From JAPPHA01 sp965220985 (GTDB lineage: Bacteria; Pseudomonadota; Alphaproteobacteria; Rhodobacterales; Rhodobacteraceae): a DNA stretch of 64,000 nucleotides. The DNA is taken from the NCBI GenBank assembly GCA_965220985.1, contig OZ244854.1:2294001-2358000 (forward strand), given 5' to 3'. Position numbers and translations under genes: made by a program. The notes beneath the pieces are model-generated. The model saw only the letters and a program-made list of their open reading frames with translations. It made no database searches and was not told the DNA's origin. How positions within the stretch are numbered: the stretch's first letter is position 1; every line of letters starts with the position of its first letter. This document shows positions 9,878 to 19,621 of the stretch, piece after piece.

Positions 9878-10918
9878 CTATTCGGTCAGCATTTCCTCGT
9901 ACATTTCGGCCGCGATGGTTTCCCACTTGGCATACCAATCCAGCGATACCGGCACTTGCATGCTCGAGTTCGCGGGCGACGACGGCAGTCCTGCGGCGGT
10001 CTCCGCCGAGATCTCGCCGGTCTCGTAGGCTGCCTTGTTGGTCGGGCCGTAGGTGATGTATTTCGGCAAGTCGTCCTGGTACTCGGCCTTTGAGATTTCC
10101 GCGAGGAATTCCATTGCCGTGTCCCTGTTGGGTGCGCCTTTCGGCACGGCGAAACAGTCGTAGTCCAGAAGCGCCTGGTTGAAACTGTACATCACTTTCG
10201 CGCCGTCCATCTTGGCCACGTCGAAGCGACCGTTCCAGCCGGTGGTCATGTCGACCTCACCGTCCTTCATCAACTGAGCGTGCTGGGCCCCGGAGGTCCA
10301 GAACACGTCGATGTGCGGCTTCAACTCGCGAATCTTGTCAATCGCGCGTTCGATCCCTTCTTCACTGTCCAGAACCGTGTAGACATCCTCTGGCGCAACG
10401 CCATCGGCCATCAGCGCGCCTTCAAGAGCGCCAGCCACCTTGCCGCGATAGGCACGCTTGCCGGGAAACGCCTCGACATCGAAGAAATCGGCCCAGCTCT
10501 GCGGTCCGTTCTCGCCGTACGTGTCGGTGTTCCAGGCATAGACCGTCGAGAACACGTCACCGCCGACGCAGTATTCGGTGTAGAGATGGGGGTAGAAGGT
10601 GGAGACGTCGATGACGTCATAATCGAGAGGTTCCAGCAGTCCTTCAGCTGCTGCACGCGCTGCTGAACCCGAACCGCTCGCCACGATATCAAGCGTGACC
10701 TGCCCGGACGAGACCTGCAGCCGCACATCGGACATGCCCCCATAGGTTTCCTGCTTGACCTCGATTCCGGTGTTGGCCGAGGCCGGTTCGAACAGTGCCT
10801 TGCTCTGGGCCGATTGGTACGACCCACCCCATGACGCGATGGTTACCGTCTTGTCAGCCGCCATCGCGGATGTCGCGACGAGTGCGGCAGAAACTGTCAG
10901 AATTGCTGTCTTGATCAT
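9878..10918 (-). CDS. Periplasmic substrate-binding protein, PotD-type
   Basis: A 346-residue solute-binding protein, first gene of the importer operon. Residues 1-20 are a Sec signal peptide (KT, hydrophobic core, then TSAMA-ADK at the cleavage site). The mature protein starts with TVTIASWGGSYQSAQ, a hallmark of PotD/YdcS-like extracellular binding proteins. WNTDTYG and WADFFD are family sequence blocks further along. The ligand is probably a polyamine, opine or similar small amine, but the binding pocket cannot be assigned from sequence alone. A 24-bp palindrome lies about 75 bases upstream of the start. Confidence 0.92.
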   Translation of the reverse strand: MIKTAILTVSAALVATSAMAADKTVTIASWGGSYQSAQSKALFEPASANTGIEVKQETYGGMSDVRLQVSSGQVTLDIVASGSGSAARAAAEGLLEPLDYDVIDVSTFYPHLYTEYCVGGDVFSTVYAWNTDTYGENGPQSWADFFDVEAFPGKRAYRGKVAGALEGALMADGVAPEDVYTVLDSEEGIERAIDKIRELKPHIDVFWTSGAQHAQLMKDGEVDMTTGWNGRFDVAKMDGAKVMYSFNQALLDYDCFAVPKGAPNRDTAMEFLAEISKAEYQDDLPKYITYGPTNKAAYETGEISAETAAGLPSSPANSSMQVPVSLDWYAKWETIAAEMYEEMLTE

Positions 10919-10993
10919 GTGATGATCCCTCCTGTTGGATTTCTGTTGCCAGATCCTTCAATGCGAGATCCGCCAGCCTTTCGACGCCGATCT

Positions 10994-11017
10994 CAGCTGA
11001 CCGACATCGGTCAGCTG
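10994..11017. promoter_or_regulatory. Perfect 24-bp inverted repeat, candidate operator of the ABC importer
   Basis: Half-site CAGCTGACCGA, spacer CA, then the exact reverse complement TCGGTCAGCTG. It lies 76-99 bases upstream of the binding-protein start on the minus strand, where an operator would be expected. A perfect 11+11 palindrome with a 2-base centre suits a dimeric helix-turn-helix regulator (GntR, TetR or LacI type). No regulator gene is adjacent. The rest of the 10919-11335 spacer shows nothing else I can name. Confidence 0.55.
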
Positions 11018-11335
11018 GGCGCGCTTGACTGTCCGGCCTGGGCAACCAGTGCCGAAAACGCCTCGCAGCAGTCATCCTAATGCCGTGTCGCCCGATTGGA
11101 AACTGCCAACCGATTTGGCAACATCGTTGCGCACTTTGGCAAGTTGAACTGTTCGATTCACACAGGCAGGACCGGGAGTTGCATTCGAAAGGTAGAGAAG
11201 GTCGTGGGCGTTGGCATCGACATTTGGTGCAGGCATGAATTCGGCAAGTTGACTGCGAAAGCCGACTCTCGATTGCCTGGTGTCTTGACCGGACCGGCAG
11301 GCAGGGACCCAATCAGAGAACGGTGACGGTCGACT

Positions 11336-12538
11336 TCAATTGGGATGGTCAACGTCCGCAAAAAGGTTCGGAAACAGCCGTTCACGGCATTCCAATGAAA
11401 ACGCGAGACGAACCGCCGTCTTGGGGGACGGTGAAACCAGAAGTCCCGCAGAAACCAGGTTGCGGACCGTGCTGCGGGCTGTCCGCTCGGAGGTCTTGAG
11501 CACGACTCTTGCATCGCCGCGCTCCAGTGCTCCACGCCGCAGGACCGCCGAAATCAGGTCGGGTGCGCGCTTGTCTTCGATTGTATCGCTCACGAGACGC
11601 CGGTACCGTTTCTCCAGCCCGTCGAGATCGAACAGTTTCCCAGAAAACCTGATCTGATCAAGCATCACGCTCAGAAACCATTTGCAGAACGCTCTCAATG
11701 CAGCTTCGGAGAGATTGCCGCGCCCGTCGCGGTCCCCTTGCCGCGGACTGTCAGCGAAGTCCACCATTCGCATGTATTCGCCGCGTTCCTTGAGTCCGCG
11801 TGCAAGTCCACGCGAAACAGACCAAAGCCCCTCTCCCCCAATTCCTGCCGCGAGAGCCATGGCGTGCGACATCAGTCGACTGACCCGACCGTTTCCATCG
11901 GGGAATGGGTGGATGTAATTCAGACGATGGTGGGCGGAGGCAATTGCGATAATGCTGCCGCTGGCCGACTTCGCCGCCGTCCGAAACCGCCAGTCGAAAT
12001 GGTTCATGAAAGCGGCGACGCGGCTCGAGGACGGAGGTAAGTGGCGTCCAACCACGACGTCCTGATCACCTTCCTGTCGGATGCGACCCGAAACGATCGG
12101 TAGTCGTGATCCGATAGCGTTTTCGATCATCCGGAGCTCGCGAGGCACTTCGTCGTAGAATGCTTTGTGCACCCAGGTGAGGAATTCGACCGAAGTGGGT
12201 TGGGGCAGGGTTCCTGCACGATACATGGCGTCGATCTCACGCTGGACGATGACGTGCGCACGCGCTTCCAGAGCAAGCGGGCGGGATTCTTCGTCGAGTT
12301 CTGCACCGGCGAGTGCCCGTTCGATGTCGCGGGGCGGGCAATTGTGGCCCTCGATTCGGTTTGAGTAATGACAGTTCATCACGCGGACGAGTTTGGCCAG
12401 TTCTGCAGTGATGTCCGGGTGCAGACCGCGCCCGAGCCGCGCGGTTGCGTGCTTGATTTCGACTGCGAGGTCTGCCAACTCGGCAGGTATGTGCTCATCG
12501 AACAGGCAGGGCTCGATTCTACTCGGTGTTTCAAACAT
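11336..12538 (-). CDS. Fic-family protein with inhibitory-helix motif
   Basis: A 400-residue protein from ATG 12538. The Fic active site HPFPDGNGR (about residues 210-218) is complete. It supplies the catalytic His, the anion-binding loop and the Arg typical of AMP transferases that modify hydroxyl side chains. An N-terminal SNRIEG at about residues 59-64 matches the inhibitory (S/T)xxxE(G/N) helix, so this is a class II, self-inhibited Fic protein. The C-terminal 100 residues look like a winged-helix region (ERTARSTVRNLVSAGLLV). The frame extends to 12595, but with no ribosome-binding site there. It stands alone, divergent from bioMNY. The target is unknown. Confidence 0.88.
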   Translation of the reverse strand: MFETPSRIEPCLFDEHIPAELADLAVEIKHATARLGRGLHPDITAELAKLVRVMNCHYSNRIEGHNCPPRDIERALAGAELDEESRPLALEARAHVIVQREIDAMYRAGTLPQPTSVEFLTWVHKAFYDEVPRELRMIENAIGSRLPIVSGRIRQEGDQDVVVGRHLPPSSSRVAAFMNHFDWRFRTAAKSASGSIIAIASAHHRLNYIHPFPDGNGRVSRLMSHAMALAAGIGGEGLWSVSRGLARGLKERGEYMRMVDFADSPRQGDRDGRGNLSEAALRAFCKWFLSVMLDQIRFSGKLFDLDGLEKRYRRLVSDTIEDKRAPDLISAVLRRGALERGDARVVLKTSERTARSTVRNLVSAGLLVSPSPKTAVRLAFSLECRERLFPNLFADVDHPN

Positions 12539-12745
12539 TCTTGCCGATCTCGTGTGTGCGAAAGACTTTATCATGCAACGGTTTTTCGTGAACATGCAAA
12601 TTATTCTGCCGATCTTGGTTGCCGATCATGCCTGATCTCCTGGCTCGCCCTTTCGGCATTTGCATCTGGCTTCGAGCCACGGATCAAGGCAGGTGAAACA
12701 TTGCCCGCCAGAAATTCGGCTGACGGGTTTTGAGCGGACTCCTGA

Positions 12746-13423
12746 ATGATGTTCGAGATCCGCGACGTCAGCCATCGATTCGGGGACACCCCCGTGCTGA
12801 ACCGGGTCGCTCTGCGCATCTGCGAGCAACGGGTTGGCATCATCGGCGCCAACGGCTCGGGGAAAAGCACCTTCGCGCGACTTCTCAACGGTCTGCTGAT
12901 TCCCGACGAGGGAACGGTGACCGTCGACGGCATCGACACGCGGAAAGACGCGAAGGAGATTCGCCGTCGCGTGGGGTTCGTGTTCCAGAACCCTGACAAC
13001 CAGATCGTCTTCCCCATAGTCGAAGAAGACATCGCCTTCGGTCTCAAGAACCTCAAGCTCCCGAAGACGGAGATCGCGCGACGGGTCGATGCAGTGCTGC
13101 GCAGGTATCGGCTCGAACACCTGCGTGACCGCCCGACGCACCTGCTGTCAGGAGGCGAAAAACAGATGCTGGCAATCTCGGCGGTGCTGGTGATGGAGCC
13201 GCGCTACGTGGTGCTCGACGAACCGATGACGTTGCTCGACCTCCGCAACAAGGCGCTGATCGTCGATGTCATTCGCGAGATCGAGCAACCTGTGGTGCTC
13301 GTGACTCACGACCTCGATCATCTCCGCGACTTCGATCGGGTCATCGTGTTTGACGAGGGCCGCGTCATCGCTGATGGAGACCCCGATCAGGCTGTACGTG
13401 CCTATGTGCGAGCGATGGCATGA
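12746..13423 (+). CDS. bioM: Biotin ECF transporter ATPase
   Basis: ATPase of the BioMNY biotin uptake complex, 225 residues. Motifs seen are Walker A GANGSGKST, Q-loop FQNPDNQIVFP, signature LSGGEKQ, Walker B YVVLDEP and THD switch. The QNPDNQ form of the Q-loop is typical of ECF/CbiO-type ATPases rather than classical ABC importers. It overlaps bioN by 4 bases (ATGA). Its assignment rests on both sequence and the M-N-Y order. I see no BioR-type box (TTATMKATAA) upstream. Confidence 0.93.
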   Translation: MMFEIRDVSHRFGDTPVLNRVALRICEQRVGIIGANGSGKSTFARLLNGLLIPDEGTVTVDGIDTRKDAKEIRRRVGFVFQNPDNQIVFPIVEEDIAFGLKNLKLPKTEIARRVDAVLRRYRLEHLRDRPTHLLSGGEKQMLAISAVLVMEPRYVVLDEPMTLLDLRNKALIVDVIREIEQPVVLVTHDLDHLRDFDRVIVFDEGRVIADGDPDQAVRAYVRAMA

Positions 13424-14280
13424 TGTTCTCGCTGTATGTTCCGGGAGATTCCCTTGTCCACCGGCTCCCGGCCGGGACGAAGTTGCTGGCTCTGCTCGTG
13501 ACGAGCGTGGCGCTGTTCTGGGTGGCGGGTGTCCCGTTTCACGTTGCAGGACTGCTGGTCGTCTGCGCCCTTTGCCGCATCGCCGGTCTTCCGTGGCGCG
13601 ACTTTCTCCACCAGTTTCGACCGGTGCTGATCTTTCTGGTTCCGATCTTTCTGTTTCATGTCTTCTTGACCGACGTGGTGCTGGGCATCGAGACCGTGCT
13701 CAGGATCGTGGTGCTGGTCTCGCTCGCGGTGCTGATCACGCTGACCACGAAGCTCTCGGACATGATCGATGTCATCGAGCGCGCCGCGCGCCCGCTTCGC
13801 CATGTCGGAGTCAATCCATCGAAGGTGGGCATGATGCTGTCGATGGTGATTCGCTTCATTCCCCTCATGACGAAGGAAGCCAGGGAAATCCTCGAAGCGC
13901 AGCGCGCGAGAGGCCTCGACCGGAGCGTGATCGCTCTGCTGGTCCCGCTGTTGATCAAGACACTCAAGATGGCCGACAATCTGTCCGATGCCATCGAGGC
14001 ACGGGGTTACGACGCGGAAGCCGACGGCCTGTCAGCGCGAGGATGGGAGCGCAGGCAACGAACTGCCGAAGCGCTCGCGAGACCCGAACCCGACGGCAAC
14101 GACAGCACACAGGTTGAACAGGCTGACCGCAGAAAACCAGTCAAGGCCAACACATCGAAAGGTGGTGCAGAGACTGGTCAAGCCAGTGTTCACGGCCCGC
14201 ACCGCAGCGACAAACCCGGCCCGGCCGTCGGCCGGGATCGCGCGAATTTCAGACAAGGTTCGACAGGAGAGATGCAATGA
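13420..14280 (+). CDS. bioN: Biotin ECF transporter T-component with long C-terminal tail
   Basis: Membrane coupling protein of the BioMNY transporter, 286 residues. The first 200 carry about five hydrophobic helices and the two coupling motifs, seen as EAQRARGL and AIEARGYDAEA (Ala-Arg-Gly cores). BioN is normally about 200 residues. Here roughly 85 further hydrophilic, low-complexity residues (rich in Arg, Asp, Gly, Gln) run straight into the overlapping bioY start. That tail could be a lost-stop extension into former spacer. The core assignment is secure, while the tail's function is unknown. Confidence 0.9.
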   Translation: MMFSLYVPGDSLVHRLPAGTKLLALLVTSVALFWVAGVPFHVAGLLVVCALCRIAGLPWRDFLHQFRPVLIFLVPIFLFHVFLTDVVLGIETVLRIVVLVSLAVLITLTTKLSDMIDVIERAARPLRHVGVNPSKVGMMLSMVIRFIPLMTKEAREILEAQRARGLDRSVIALLVPLLIKTLKMADNLSDAIEARGYDAEADGLSARGWERRQRTAEALARPEPDGNDSTQVEQADRRKPVKANTSKGGAETGQASVHGPHRSDKPGPAVGRDRANFRQGSTGEMQ

Positions 14281-14819
14281 CCACGCGAGACATGACTTTT
14301 GTGGCACTTTTTGCGGCACTGACCGCTGCCTGCGCGGTGTTTCCGCCATTTCAGCCGCCATTCGTGCCGGCGCCAATCGTCGTTCAGAACATCGGAGTCA
14401 TGCTGGCCGGATCGATACTTGGCGCCCGCAGGGGCGGCTTGTCGCTCCTCGTCTTCGTCGTGCTGGTGGCGGTCGGGATGCCGCTTCTCACCGGTTGGCG
14501 TGGCGGTTTCGGCGTGATCCTCGGCCCCACGGGCGGTTTCGTCCTGTCGTGGATACCGGCCGCGTTCGTCGTTGGCTGGCTGGTCGAGTCCAACTGGAAT
14601 CGCCTCGGTTTCTGGAAGCTGCTGCTGTTCAACGTGATTGGCGGGATCCTCGTCGTCTACTTGATCGGCATTCCGTGGCTTGCCTTCGTTGCCAGCATGG
14701 ATCTCGGTGCGGCCGTCGCTGGCTCCTTGATCTTCGTGCCGGGAGATCTGGTGAAAGCGGTCGTCGCGACAATCGCTGCCTTGATCGTCAAGCGCTCGTA
14801 CCCGTTGATTCGCGCATAG
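14277..14819 (+). CDS. bioY: Biotin-binding S-component BioY
   Basis: Substrate-specific membrane component for biotin, 180 residues with six hydrophobic segments. The family segments PLLTGWRGGFGVILGPTGGF and PGDLVKAVVA are clear. They carry the conserved GPTGG(Y/F) and D-x-x-K positions of BioY. It overlaps bioN by 4 bases and ends the operon. 285 bases of spacer follow before the convergent P450 gene, with no terminator-like hairpin that I could identify. Confidence 0.94.
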   Translation: MTTRDMTFVALFAALTAACAVFPPFQPPFVPAPIVVQNIGVMLAGSILGARRGGLSLLVFVVLVAVGMPLLTGWRGGFGVILGPTGGFVLSWIPAAFVVGWLVESNWNRLGFWKLLLFNVIGGILVVYLIGIPWLAFVASMDLGAAVAGSLIFVPGDLVKAVVATIAALIVKRSYPLIRA

Positions 14820-15104
14820 CAGGCAATCGGTCCGAAGCGCGGGTCGCAACAGGTCGAGGCTTTGCTATCTCGTGCGCCACGGCAATGTCTCGGCATCGGT
14901 CGCCTGGTGTCGCGGCCTCCCGGCGTTCGAGCGTGCGGATGCAACCTGTCTGCGGGAGCAGTTGTTCGCAACCCGCTTTCGCCGCAGCGGATGGTGCCGG
15001 GTCGTGTCGGCCCAAGACATTCGTTCGAAGCGGGATGACGCCTTGCCGCGACCCTTGGGGAAGTTGCCTCGCAGATCGGAGTGGACCGTCGCCCGCGCCA
15101 ATCG

Positions 15105-16472
15105 TCAATGATCGATCGGTTCGGCGACCAGGTGGACGCCGCCTTGCGGGCGGAGTGTCAGCACCATCACCGGTTCCGGGTCGTGGCCGGGCATGCTGCG
15201 AAACCGGAATCTCGAGATCAGCGTCGCAAGGACGATGACGGCTTCGAGCATTGCAAAGCTCGCGCCAATGCACACGCGTGGACCGTCACCGAACGGAAGA
15301 TAGGCAAAGCGCTCGATCTCGCTGGAATCCGCGAATCGTTCGGGATCGAAGCAGTCCGGGTCGTGCCAGAGATCGTGGTGCCGATGCAGCGCGTATATCG
15401 GGAGAATCACCGTGTCGCCCGCGCGGATCTCACGGTCGCAGATCCGATCGGCTTCGCCTGCGGTCCGCGACAGGATGGCGGCGGGCGGATAGAGCCGCAT
15501 CGCTTCCTCGATCACCGCGCGCGTGTAGGGAAGGTCCGCCACGTCGTCTGCGCCCGCCGTTCGTCCTTGAAGAACGCTGGTGGCTTCCGCACGCACCCGT
15601 TCCTGAACATCAAGATCGAAAGCGCAAAGATAGAATGACCAGGCGAGCGCAAGGGCGGTCGTCTCGTGGCCGGCAACGATGAAGGCGAGAAGGTTGTCTC
15701 TCAACTCGCCCGGCGTCATGCTGCGACCGGTCTCGGGATCCTCGCCGTTCAGCAGCGAGGCAAGGAAGTCATGATGATTCTGATCGGACCCCGCGATCCG
15801 ATCGGCGATGACGTCATCCGCGATCCGTCGCAACCGCTTGAGCGAGCCCGGACGCAGGAACTGGCGAGGCCGCGGTATCCAGGTCGAAACGCCCGCGATG
15901 TCGAGCAGCGAAACCCGTGCCGCAGAAGCAAGAAACGCCTCGATGGCGCCATGGACGAATTCCTTGTCGAAATCGTGCTGGCCGGCCAGCAGGACCCCGC
16001 CGATGACGTCAAAGGTGGTCTGAATCATCTCGTCGTGCATTTCCGCGCGGCCATCGGCGGCGATCAGCCTGTCGCACGTCGCATCGGCGGCGGCCGACAT
16101 GATGGGAGCAAGGCGGTCGATGTTTCGTCGCGCGAACACGGGCGCGGCAGCGCGTCGTTGCCAGCGCCAGTGGTCGCCCTCGGCGATGAACAGGCTCTGA
16201 CCGATGGCAGGCTCGAGGATGTTCTTGATGACGTCGGCCTTGGGATAGGCGTCGGGCCTGTCCCGCAGAATGTGGCGAAGAGCTTCCGGCTGGGCAACCA
16301 TGTGCCAGCGGATGCCGCCGGTTCGCCCCGAAATGATCGGACGCCGGGTCATGGCCTCGGGAATGATCTCGAGAAGATTTCGCCGCGCCGCGAACAGGGT
16401 CTTGAGAGGCCCCCAGACTTCTGTCACGAGCCGTGCCGCCGGCGGTGTCTTCCGTGCGCTCATGTCATTCAT
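15105..16472 (-). CDS. Cytochrome P450
   Basis: Haem-thiolate monooxygenase of 455 residues from ATG 16472 (a TTG lies 6 bases further upstream). Visible motifs are the I-helix oxygen-activation site AGHETTALALAW, the K-helix EEAMRLYPP (ExxR), the PERF-like DPERFADSSE, and the haem-binding loop FGDGPRVCIGASFAMLEA with the cysteine ligand. The length and meander sequence resemble soluble bacterial class I enzymes with CYP4/CYP102-like features. No ferredoxin or reductase gene is adjacent, so electrons must come from elsewhere. The substrate is unknown. It is convergent with bioY and divergent from tuf. Confidence 0.93.
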   Translation of the reverse strand: MNDMSARKTPPAARLVTEVWGPLKTLFAARRNLLEIIPEAMTRRPIISGRTGGIRWHMVAQPEALRHILRDRPDAYPKADVIKNILEPAIGQSLFIAEGDHWRWQRRAAAPVFARRNIDRLAPIMSAAADATCDRLIAADGRAEMHDEMIQTTFDVIGGVLLAGQHDFDKEFVHGAIEAFLASAARVSLLDIAGVSTWIPRPRQFLRPGSLKRLRRIADDVIADRIAGSDQNHHDFLASLLNGEDPETGRSMTPGELRDNLLAFIVAGHETTALALAWSFYLCAFDLDVQERVRAEATSVLQGRTAGADDVADLPYTRAVIEEAMRLYPPAAILSRTAGEADRICDREIRAGDTVILPIYALHRHHDLWHDPDCFDPERFADSSEIERFAYLPFGDGPRVCIGASFAMLEAVIVLATLISRFRFRSMPGHDPEPVMVLTLRPQGGVHLVAEPIDH

Positions 16473-16604
16473 CGGCAAGCTGCCCGCTCAACGTCGCCCC
16501 TTCCGGACGACCAACCATAGCGAAGCGCCATGCCCCCATCCAGTCCGCGCGTGCAGATGTGACCGAGCATGAGCGATGAGGCGCATGTTTCGTCATTTTC
16601 TGCG

Positions 16605-16633
16605 TTGATTTCGTCGCCGTTTGAAATTAGATG
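16605..16633 (+). promoter_or_regulatory. Possible sigma70-type promoter for tuf copy 1
   Basis: TTGATT at 16605-16610 and TAGATG at 16628-16633, separated by 17 bases, about 105 bases before the tuf start. The match is moderate, so this is tentative. Confidence 0.3.
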
Positions 16634-16738
16634 ACCGGTTCCGCACGGGGCACGACCAGTTTCGGGATGGCTGGCCGAACGGCTGTCGAGCGGGCACGAT
16701 GGACGGCGACACTGAATGGGCACTGGAGGTTAGGTGAC

Positions 16739-17914
<1,176 letters not shown>

Positions 17915-18027
17915 AGCGCGACATGTCGAGGGGCGCAATTGGCGTTCGATCGGTGCCCGTCGTCGCCTCGTTCGGTGCAATGACTTGCGCGATCGCTCGG
18001 TGACTGGTACCGGGGGGCGCGACTGTT

Positions 18028-18103
18028 AGGGGTGTAGCTCAGCCGGTAGAGCATCGGTCTCCAAAACCGAGGGTCGGGGGTTCGAGCCCCTCCGCCCCTG
18101 CCA
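18028..18103 (+). tRNA. trnW: tRNA-Trp (anticodon CCA)
   Basis: A 76-base cloverleaf with genomically encoded CCA. The acceptor stem pairs AGGGGTG with CGCCCCT. The anticodon stem TCGGT/ACCGA encloses loop CTCCAAA with anticodon CCA at 18061-18063. The T arm contains GGTTCGAG. The location between tuf and secE is the classic proteobacterial site for tRNA-Trp and supports the call. Confidence 0.97.
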
Positions 18104-18183
18104 GAAATCCGGGCACGGCCCGGCCGTTCGTGCCGGAGCCGCCCGCCCGCGAGGCGGCAGATGACGAAAGGAAAAATGCAACG

Positions 18184-18375
18184 ATGATGAATCCGTTCGT
18201 GTTCATGCAGCAGGTTCGGGCCGAAGTGGCCCGGGTCGTCTGGCCGACTCGCAAGGAAACCCTGATCACCACGGTCATGGTCTTCCTCATGGCAACCGTC
18301 GCGGCGCTGTTCTTTTTTCTCGTCGACCAGGTCGTGCGCCTGGGGCTGACGGGAATCCTGGACATGACCACTTGA
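18184..18375 (+). CDS. secE: Preprotein translocase subunit SecE
   Basis: Small clamp subunit of the SecYEG channel, 63 residues. An amphipathic helix (QQVRAEVARVVWPTRKE) precedes a single transmembrane helix at about residues 30-55. The V-x-WPTR-x-E motif is diagnostic of SecE. Two ATGs stand in tandem (18184, 18187), and AAAGGA lies upstream as ribosome-binding site. The short single-helix form is typical outside the enterics. It lies between tRNA-Trp and nusG. Confidence 0.95.
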   Translation: MMNPFVFMQQVRAEVARVVWPTRKETLITTVMVFLMATVAALFFFLVDQVVRLGLTGILDMTT

Positions 18376-18536
18376 TCATCCCCAAGGGTTCTGCTAGAGG
18401 ATCGGGCAACGTTACCCGGCGGTAGTGGCCGATTCGGGCTGCTTGTTGTGTGTTCGCTGGCACAGGGTTCGCAACCCCTTGAAAAAAGAAAACTCCTGCG
18501 GTGAGTCCACCGCATGTTGGCAGGACGTCAGGTGTT

Positions 18537-19070
18537 ATGGCTAAGCGTTGGTACTCGATCAGCGTGCTGTCCAATTTCGAAAAGCGGGTGCGCGATTCGA
18601 TACTGGACATGGTGGGCAACGAGGGAATGGAGGAGTCGATCGTCGAGGTCTGCGTTCCCACCGAAGAGGTCATCGAGATCCGCCGTGGCAAGAAAACCAA
18701 CACCGAACGGCGTTTCATGCCGGGGTATGTCCTCGTCAAGATGGAAATGTCGGAACGGGGCTATCACCTGATCAACAACATCAATCGCGTCACCGGATTC
18801 CTCGGGGAACCCGGGCGACCGTCACCGTTGAACGACGCAGAAGTCGACCGCATCCTGAACAGGGCCCGCGAAGGCAGCGAACGCCCGCGTGCGCGCATCA
18901 GCTTCGACATCGGCGAGAACGTCAGCGTGATCGACGGGCCGTTCGAAGGGTTTTCGGGAATGGTGGAAGACGTGGACGAAAGCAACGCGAGGCTCAAGGT
19001 CAGCGTCTCGATCTTCGGCCGGGCGACCCCGGTCGATCTGGAATACACGCAGGTGTCGAAACTGAGTTGA
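18537..19070 (+). CDS. nusG: Transcription termination/antitermination factor NusG
   Basis: Binds the RNA polymerase clamp and links it to Rho or to ribosomal S10. The protein is 177 residues from ATG 18537. It shows the N-terminal NGN domain, with KRWYSISVLSNFEKRV and FMPGYVLVKMEM, then a C-terminal KOW domain starting at about residue 120 (GENVSVIDGPFEGFSGMVEDVD). The length is standard. The 161-base spacer after secE contains no gene. The spacing suggests a shared secE-nusG transcript. Confidence 0.96.
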   Translation: MAKRWYSISVLSNFEKRVRDSILDMVGNEGMEESIVEVCVPTEEVIEIRRGKKTNTERRFMPGYVLVKMEMSERGYHLINNINRVTGFLGEPGRPSPLNDAEVDRILNRAREGSERPRARISFDIGENVSVIDGPFEGFSGMVEDVDESNARLKVSVSIFGRATPVDLEYTQVSKLS

Positions 19071-19187
19071 CCGCCGTTCTCGGACAGGCGGAACATCGTC
19101 GAAGGGCCTGATCCGATCAGGCGGGCGCTTCGTGGAATCAAGACCGGGTTCGGCAGCATGTCCGGACGCGGGTGAAGGGAGGCCTCA

Positions 19188-19616
19188 ATGGCCAAGAAGG
19201 TCGTCGGAAAAGTCAAGCTTCAGGTGCCCGCAGGGCAGGCCAACCCGTCCCCCCCGGTGGGGCCGGCGCTCGGCCAGCGCGGCATCAACATCATGGAATT
19301 CTGCAAGGCGTTCAATGCGAGAACCCAGGAGATGGAACCCGGCGTCCCGTGTCCGACGACCATCACCTACTATGCCGACAAGTCGTTCTCGATGGAAGTC
19401 CGCACGCCTCCGGCGTCGCATTTCCTCAAGAAGGCGGCCGGTCTGGCCAAGGCGGGGACGACGCCGGGTCGCGAGACCGTTGGCTACGTGACACGAGAGC
19501 AGGTTCGCGAAATCGCCGAGGCGAAGATGAAGGACCTGAACGCGTATGACGTCGATGCCGCGATGCAGATCGTGCTCGGTTCGGCGCGCTCCATGGGAAT
19601 CGAGATCAAGGGGTAA
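19188..19616 (+). CDS. rplK: 50S ribosomal protein L11
   Basis: Binds the GTPase-associated region of 23S rRNA at the base of the L7/L12 stalk. It has 142 residues. The proline-rich N-terminal switch (PAGQANPSPPVGPALGQRG) interacts with elongation factors. The C-terminal RNA-binding half ends with MGIEIKG. The gene precedes rplA by 5 bases, giving an rplKA pair as expected. In many bacteria L1 represses this pair through its mRNA. Confidence 0.97.
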   Translation: MAKKVVGKVKLQVPAGQANPSPPVGPALGQRGINIMEFCKAFNARTQEMEPGVPCPTTITYYADKSFSMEVRTPPASHFLKKAAGLAKAGTTPGRETVGYVTREQVREIAEAKMKDLNAYDVDAAMQIVLGSARSMGIEIKG

Positions 19617-19621
19617 GCACG

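Noticed and set aside
12539..12745. BioR or other known biotin operator before bioM
   Set aside because: No TTATMKATAA-type box was found in the spacer.
13988..15238. 416-codon plus-strand frame over bioN/bioY and the spacer
   Set aside because: It overlaps two firmly identified genes in another frame and its product is Arg-rich without family resemblance.
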